From Allodiplogaster sudhausi (taxonomy: Eukaryota; Nematoda; Chromadorea; Rhabditida; Diplogasteridae), in assembly GCA_945643635.1 (NCBI GenBank), contig CALZFC010000009.1, forward strand, positions 6,324,501 through 6,388,500: DNA of 64,000 nucleotides. The letters are read 5' to 3'. Both the position numbers and the translations under genes were made by a program. Below the pieces are notes generated by a model. That model was not told the DNA's origin. It ran no database searches and was given only the letters and a program-made list of their open reading frames with translations. Below, piece by piece: positions 60,363 through 64,000 of this stretch. Positions within the stretch are counted from its first letter, which is position 1. Each line of letters begins with the position of its first letter.

Positions 60363-61671
60363 GATGTTTTGCAATTAATTCTGAACGATGTTTCGAAATT
60401 AGGTTCTCAATTTTGCATTGAAGTGTGGAGCAAATTGGTTAGGGTAAGAGAAAAAAGACCTTTTGGTGAGTGAATCCATCCCTAAATTAGAAGTCGGAAA
60501 TTTAGGAGGTTGTCAGGGTTACCGGGTGGTTATGGCGTGTGACTTATGATCATATGGTGGAAAAACCGCGTGGGTTCGCTCCCCGACTCTGGCAGAGCTT
60601 TTGCAATTAATTCTGAACGATGTTTCGAAATTAGGTTCTCAATTTTGCATTGAAGTGTGGAGCAAATTGGTTGGGGTAAGAGAAAAAAGACCATTTGGTG
60701 AGTGAATCCATCCCTAAATTAGAAGTCAGAAGTTTAGAAGGATGTCAGGGTGGCCGAGTGGTTAAGGCGTGTGACTTATGATCACATGGCGGAAGCACCG
60801 CGTGGGTTCGATCCCCGCCTCTGGCAGACCTTTTGCAACTAATTCTGAACGATGTTTCGAAATTATGTTCTCAATTTTGCATTGAAGTGTGGAGCAAATT
60901 GGTTAGGATAAGAGAAAAAAGACCTTTTGGTGAGTGAATCCATCCCTAAATTAGAAGTCGGAAATTTAGGAGGTTGTCAGGGTTACCGGGTGGTTATGGC
61001 GTGTGACTTATGATCACATGGTGGAAAAACCGCGTGGGTTCGCTCCCCGACTCTGGCAGAGCTTTTGCAATTAATTCTGAACGATGTTTCGAAATTAGGT
61101 TCTCAATTTTGCATTGAAGTGTGGAGCAAATTGGTTGGGGTAAGAGAAAAAAGACCATTTGGTGAGTGAATCCATCCCTAAATTAGAAGTCAGAAGTTTA
61201 GAAGGTTGTCAGGGTGGCCGGGTGGTTAAGGCGTGTGACTTATGATCATATGGTAGAAACACCGCGTGGGTTCGATCTTTGCCTCTGTCAGATCTTTTGC
61301 AATTAATTCTGAACGATGTTTCGAAATTATGTTCTCAATTTTGCATTGAAGTGTGGAGCAAATTGGTTGGGGTAAGAGAAAAAAGACCTTTTGGTGTGTG
61401 AATCCATCTCTAAATTAGAAGTCGGAAATTAAGGAGGATGTCATTGTGGCCGAGTGGTTAAAGCTAGTGACCTATTATCACACTACGGAAACGCCTCGTT
61501 GGTTCGCTCCCCGACTCTGGCAGAGCTTTTGCAATTAATTCTGAACGATGTTTCGAAATTAGGTTCTCAATTTTGCATTGAAGTGTGGAGCAAATTGATT
61601 GGGGTAAGAGAAAAAAGACCATTTGGTGAGTGAATCCATCCCTAAATTAGAAGTCAGAAGTTTAGAAGGAT

Positions 61672-61754
61672 GTCAGGGTGGCCGAGTGGTTAAGGCGTGT
61701 GACTTATGATCACATGGTGGAAACACCGCGTGGGTTCGATCCCCGCCTCTGGCA
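61672..61754 (+). tRNA. nev-tRNA-Ile(UAU), type A
   Basis: Consensus tRNA, also behind an A2-type spacer; copy of 60280, 1392 bp on. Confidence 0.85.
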
Positions 61755-62831
61755 GATGTTTTGCAATTAATTCTGAACGATGTTTCGAAATTAGGTTCTC
61801 AATTTTGCATTGAAGTGTGGAGCAAATTGGTTAGGGTAAGAGAAAAAAGACCTTTTGGTGAGTGAATCCATCCCTAAATTAGAAGTCGGAAATTTAGGAG
61901 GTTGTCAGGGTTACCGGGTGGTTATGGCGTGTGACTTATGATCACATGGTGGAAAAACCGCGTGGGTTCGCTCCCCGACTCTGGCAGAGCTTTTGCAATT
62001 AATTCTGAACGATGTTTCGAAATTAGGTTCTCAATTTTGCATTGAAGTGTGGAGCAAATTGGTTGGGGTAAGAGAAAAAAGACCATTTGGTGAGTGAATC
62101 CATCCCTAAATTAGAAGTCAGAAGTTTAGAAGGATGTCAGGGTGGCCGAGTGGTTAAGGCGTGTGACTTATGATCACATGGCGGAAGCACCGCGTGGGTT
62201 CGATCCCCGCCTCTGGCAGACCTTTTGCAACTAATTCTGAACGATGTTTCGAAATTATGTTCTCAATTTTGCATTGAAGTGTGGAGCAAATTGGTTAGGA
62301 TAAGAGAAAAAAGACCTTTTGGTGAGTGAATCCATCCCTAAATTAGAAGTCGGAAATTTAGGAGGTTGTCAGGGTTACCGGGTGGTTATGGCGTGTGACT
62401 TATGATCACATGGTGGAAAAACCGCGTGGGTTCGCTCCCCGACTCTGGCAGAGCTTTTGCAATTAATTCTGAACGATGTTTCGAAATTAGGTTCTCAATT
62501 TTGCATTGAAGTGTGGAGCAAATTGGTTGGGGTAAGAGAAAAAAGACCTTTCGGTGAGTGAATCCATCAATAAATTAGAAGTCGGAAATTAAGGAGGATG
62601 TCAGGGTGGCCGAGTGGTTAAGGCTAGTGACCTATTATCACACTACGGAAACGCCTCGTTGGTTCGCTCCCCGACTCTGGCAGAGCTTTTGCAATTAATT
62701 CTGAACGATGTTTCGAAATTAGGTTCTCAATTTTGCATTGAAGTGTGGAGCAAATTGGTTGGGGTAAGAGAAAAAAGACCTTTCGGTGAGTGAATCCATC
62801 CCTAAATTAGAAGTCGGAAATTAAGGAGGAT

Positions 62832-62914
62832 GTCAGGGTGGCCGTGTGGTTCAGGCGTGTGACTTATGATCACATGGTGGAAACACCGCGTGGGTTCGAT
62901 CCCCGCCTCTGGCA
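62832..62914 (+). tRNA. nev-tRNA-Ile(UAU), type A variant
   Basis: Carries A14T and A21C; same variant as the unit at 59120. Confidence 0.6.
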
Positions 62915-64000
62915 GATATTTTGCAATTAATTCTGAACGATGTTTCGAAATTATCTTCTCAATTTTGCATTGAAGTGTGGAGCAAATTGGTTGGGGTAAT
63001 AGAAAAAAGATCTTTTGGTGAGTGAATCCATCCCTAAATTAGAAGTCGGAAATTTAGGAGGTTGTCAGGGTTACCGGGTGGTTATGGCGTGTGACTTATG
63101 ATCACATGGTGGAAAAACCGCGTGGGTTCGCTCCCCGACTCTGGCAGAGCTTTTGCAATTAATTCTGAACGATGTTTCGAAATTAGGTTCTCAATTTTGC
63201 ATTGAAGTGTGGAGCAAATTGGTTGGGGTAAGAGAAAAAAGACCATTTGGTGAGTGAATCCATCCCTAAATTAGAAGTCAGAAGTTTAGAAGGATGTCAG
63301 GGTGGCCGAGTGGTTAAGGCGTGTGACTTATGATCACATGGCGGAAGCACCGCGTGGGTTCGATCCCCGCCTCTGGCAGACCTTTTGCAACTAATTCTGA
63401 ACGATGTTTCGAAATTATGTTCTCAATTTTGCATTGAAGTGTGGAGCAAATTGGTTAGGATAAGAGAAAAAAGACCTTTTGGTGAGTGAATCCATCCCTA
63501 AATTAGAAGTCGGAAATTTAGGAGGTTGTCAGGGTTACCGGGTGGTTATGGCGTGTGACTTATGATCACATGGTGGAAAAACCGCGTGGGTTCGCTCCCC
63601 GACTCTGGCAGAGCTTTTGCAATTAATTCTGAACGATGTTTCGAAATTAGGTTCTCAATTTTGCATTGAAGTGTGGAGCAAATTGGTTGGGGTAAGAGAA
63701 AAAAGACCTTTCGGTGAGTGAATCCATCAATAAATTAGAAGTCGGAAATTAAGGAGGATGTCAGGGTGGCCGAGTGGTTAAGGCTAGTGACCTATTATCA
63801 CACTACGGAAACGCCTCGTTGGTTCGCTCCCCGACTCTGGCAGAGCTTTTGCAATTAATTCTGAACGATGTTTCGAAATTAGGTTCTCAATTTTGCATTG
63901 AAGTGTGGAGCAAATTGGTTGGGGTAAGAGAAAAAAGACCTTTCGGTGAGTGAATCCATCCCTAAATTAGAAGTCGGAAATTAAGGAGGATGTCAGGGTG

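Larger units (their letters stand above)
58888..61439 (+). repeat. Array block 6
   Basis: Unit starts and types: 58888 B, 59120 A, 59352 A1, 59584 A, 59816 A, 60048 B, 60280 A, 60512 D, 60744 A2, 60976 D, 61208 A1. From here D units carry an extra change in the D-arm (GGTTACCGGG). Confidence 0.9.
44062..64000 (+). repeat. Tandem array of nev-tRNA-Ile(UAU)-type tRNA units, ~232-bp period
   Basis: 83 head-to-tail units (first degenerate, last cut by the edge), each a tRNA-like sequence (83 nt, or 70 in type C) plus a strongly conserved spacer of about 149 bp. The spacer contains TTTT directly after the tRNA, TGCATTGAAGTGTGGAGCAA and GGTGAGTGAATCCATC. By-eye types: A, full class II tRNA with anticodon TAT (25); A1, CCGGG D-arm and altered T-stem (6); A2, GGCGGAAGCACC variable arm (7); C, variable arm deleted (7); B, anticodon loop CCTATTA and T-loop TTCGCTC (25); D, TTATGGC D-arm with B-type T-loop (10); one A/B hybrid; one degenerate; one partial. 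Units are arranged in higher-order repeats, so the array grew by unequal exchange of multi-unit blocks. It continues past the right edge. Confidence 0.95.
61440..64000 (+). repeat. Array block 7, running off the window
   Basis: Unit starts and types: 61440 B, 61672 A, 61904 D, 62136 A2, 62368 D, 62600 B, 62832 A, 63064 D, 63296 A2, 63528 D, 63760 B, 63992 (first 9 nt only). The group A2-D-B-A-D (62136) recurs at 63296 with 1160-bp spacing. Confidence 0.9.

Noticed and set aside
44062..64000. CRISPR-like array of direct repeats and spacers
   Set aside because: Repeats are whole tRNA units with conserved, not unique, spacers in a eukaryotic genome.
44062..64000. Dispersed tRNA-derived SINE family
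   Set aside because: Units are head-to-tail with constant period and no A-tails or target duplications, so this is a tandem array rather than retroposed copies.

Overview
The window is eukaryotic and most likely from a nematode. Its genes are split by many short introns. It holds a slit gene, an anion-type Cys-loop channel, a capa/nlp-44-type neuropeptide precursor and a nas-type astacin. Most telling is a class II (long variable arm) tRNA with a UAU anticodon, the signature of the nematode-specific 'nev-tRNA-Ile(UAU)' family. Splice acceptors are looser than the Caenorhabditis TTTCAG, and several introns begin with GC. I do not assign a genus.

Layout. 1-16812 (minus): slit, 35 exons traced in consistent phase from the signal peptide into the C-terminal cystine knot, which runs off the left edge. 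Its large 5' introns are full of GA/CT repeats, and a tRNA-Asp(GUC) gene lies in one small intron. 17480-22172 (minus): two paralogous small BTB/POZ genes with shared exon lengths. 22173-26716: mostly microsatellites, with weak hints of sushi-like exons on the minus strand. 26717-29794 (plus): a Cys-loop ligand-gated anion channel. 30648-32055 (plus): an RNF141-like RING protein. 36168-38920 (plus): a capa/nlp-44-like neuropeptide precursor with a TATA box and a non-coding first exon. 40942-43769 (plus): an astacin metalloprotease with EGF and the start of a CUB domain.

44062-64000: a head-to-tail array of 83 units (two partial), basic period about 232 bp, running off the right edge. Each unit is a tRNA-like gene plus a conserved spacer of about 149 bp. 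I sort them by eye as: 25 type A (full class II fold, UAU anticodon, intact A and B boxes; 14 identical to each other), 6 A1 and 7 A2 (lightly changed), 7 C (variable arm deleted), 25 B and 10 D (B box and T-loop damaged), one A/B hybrid, one degenerate first unit and one cut by the edge. Units form higher-order repeats of 948, 1646 and 1379 bp. A 448-bp TTAA-flanked element sits in the D-loop of one unit and was copied with its surroundings.

The array is the most unusual part of the window. It starts 293 bp after the last recognisable astacin exon, in the middle of a CUB domain. It therefore either fills a giant intron or has truncated that gene. Slit, the channel, the neuropeptide and the astacin share no evident pathway and look like ordinary neighbours.
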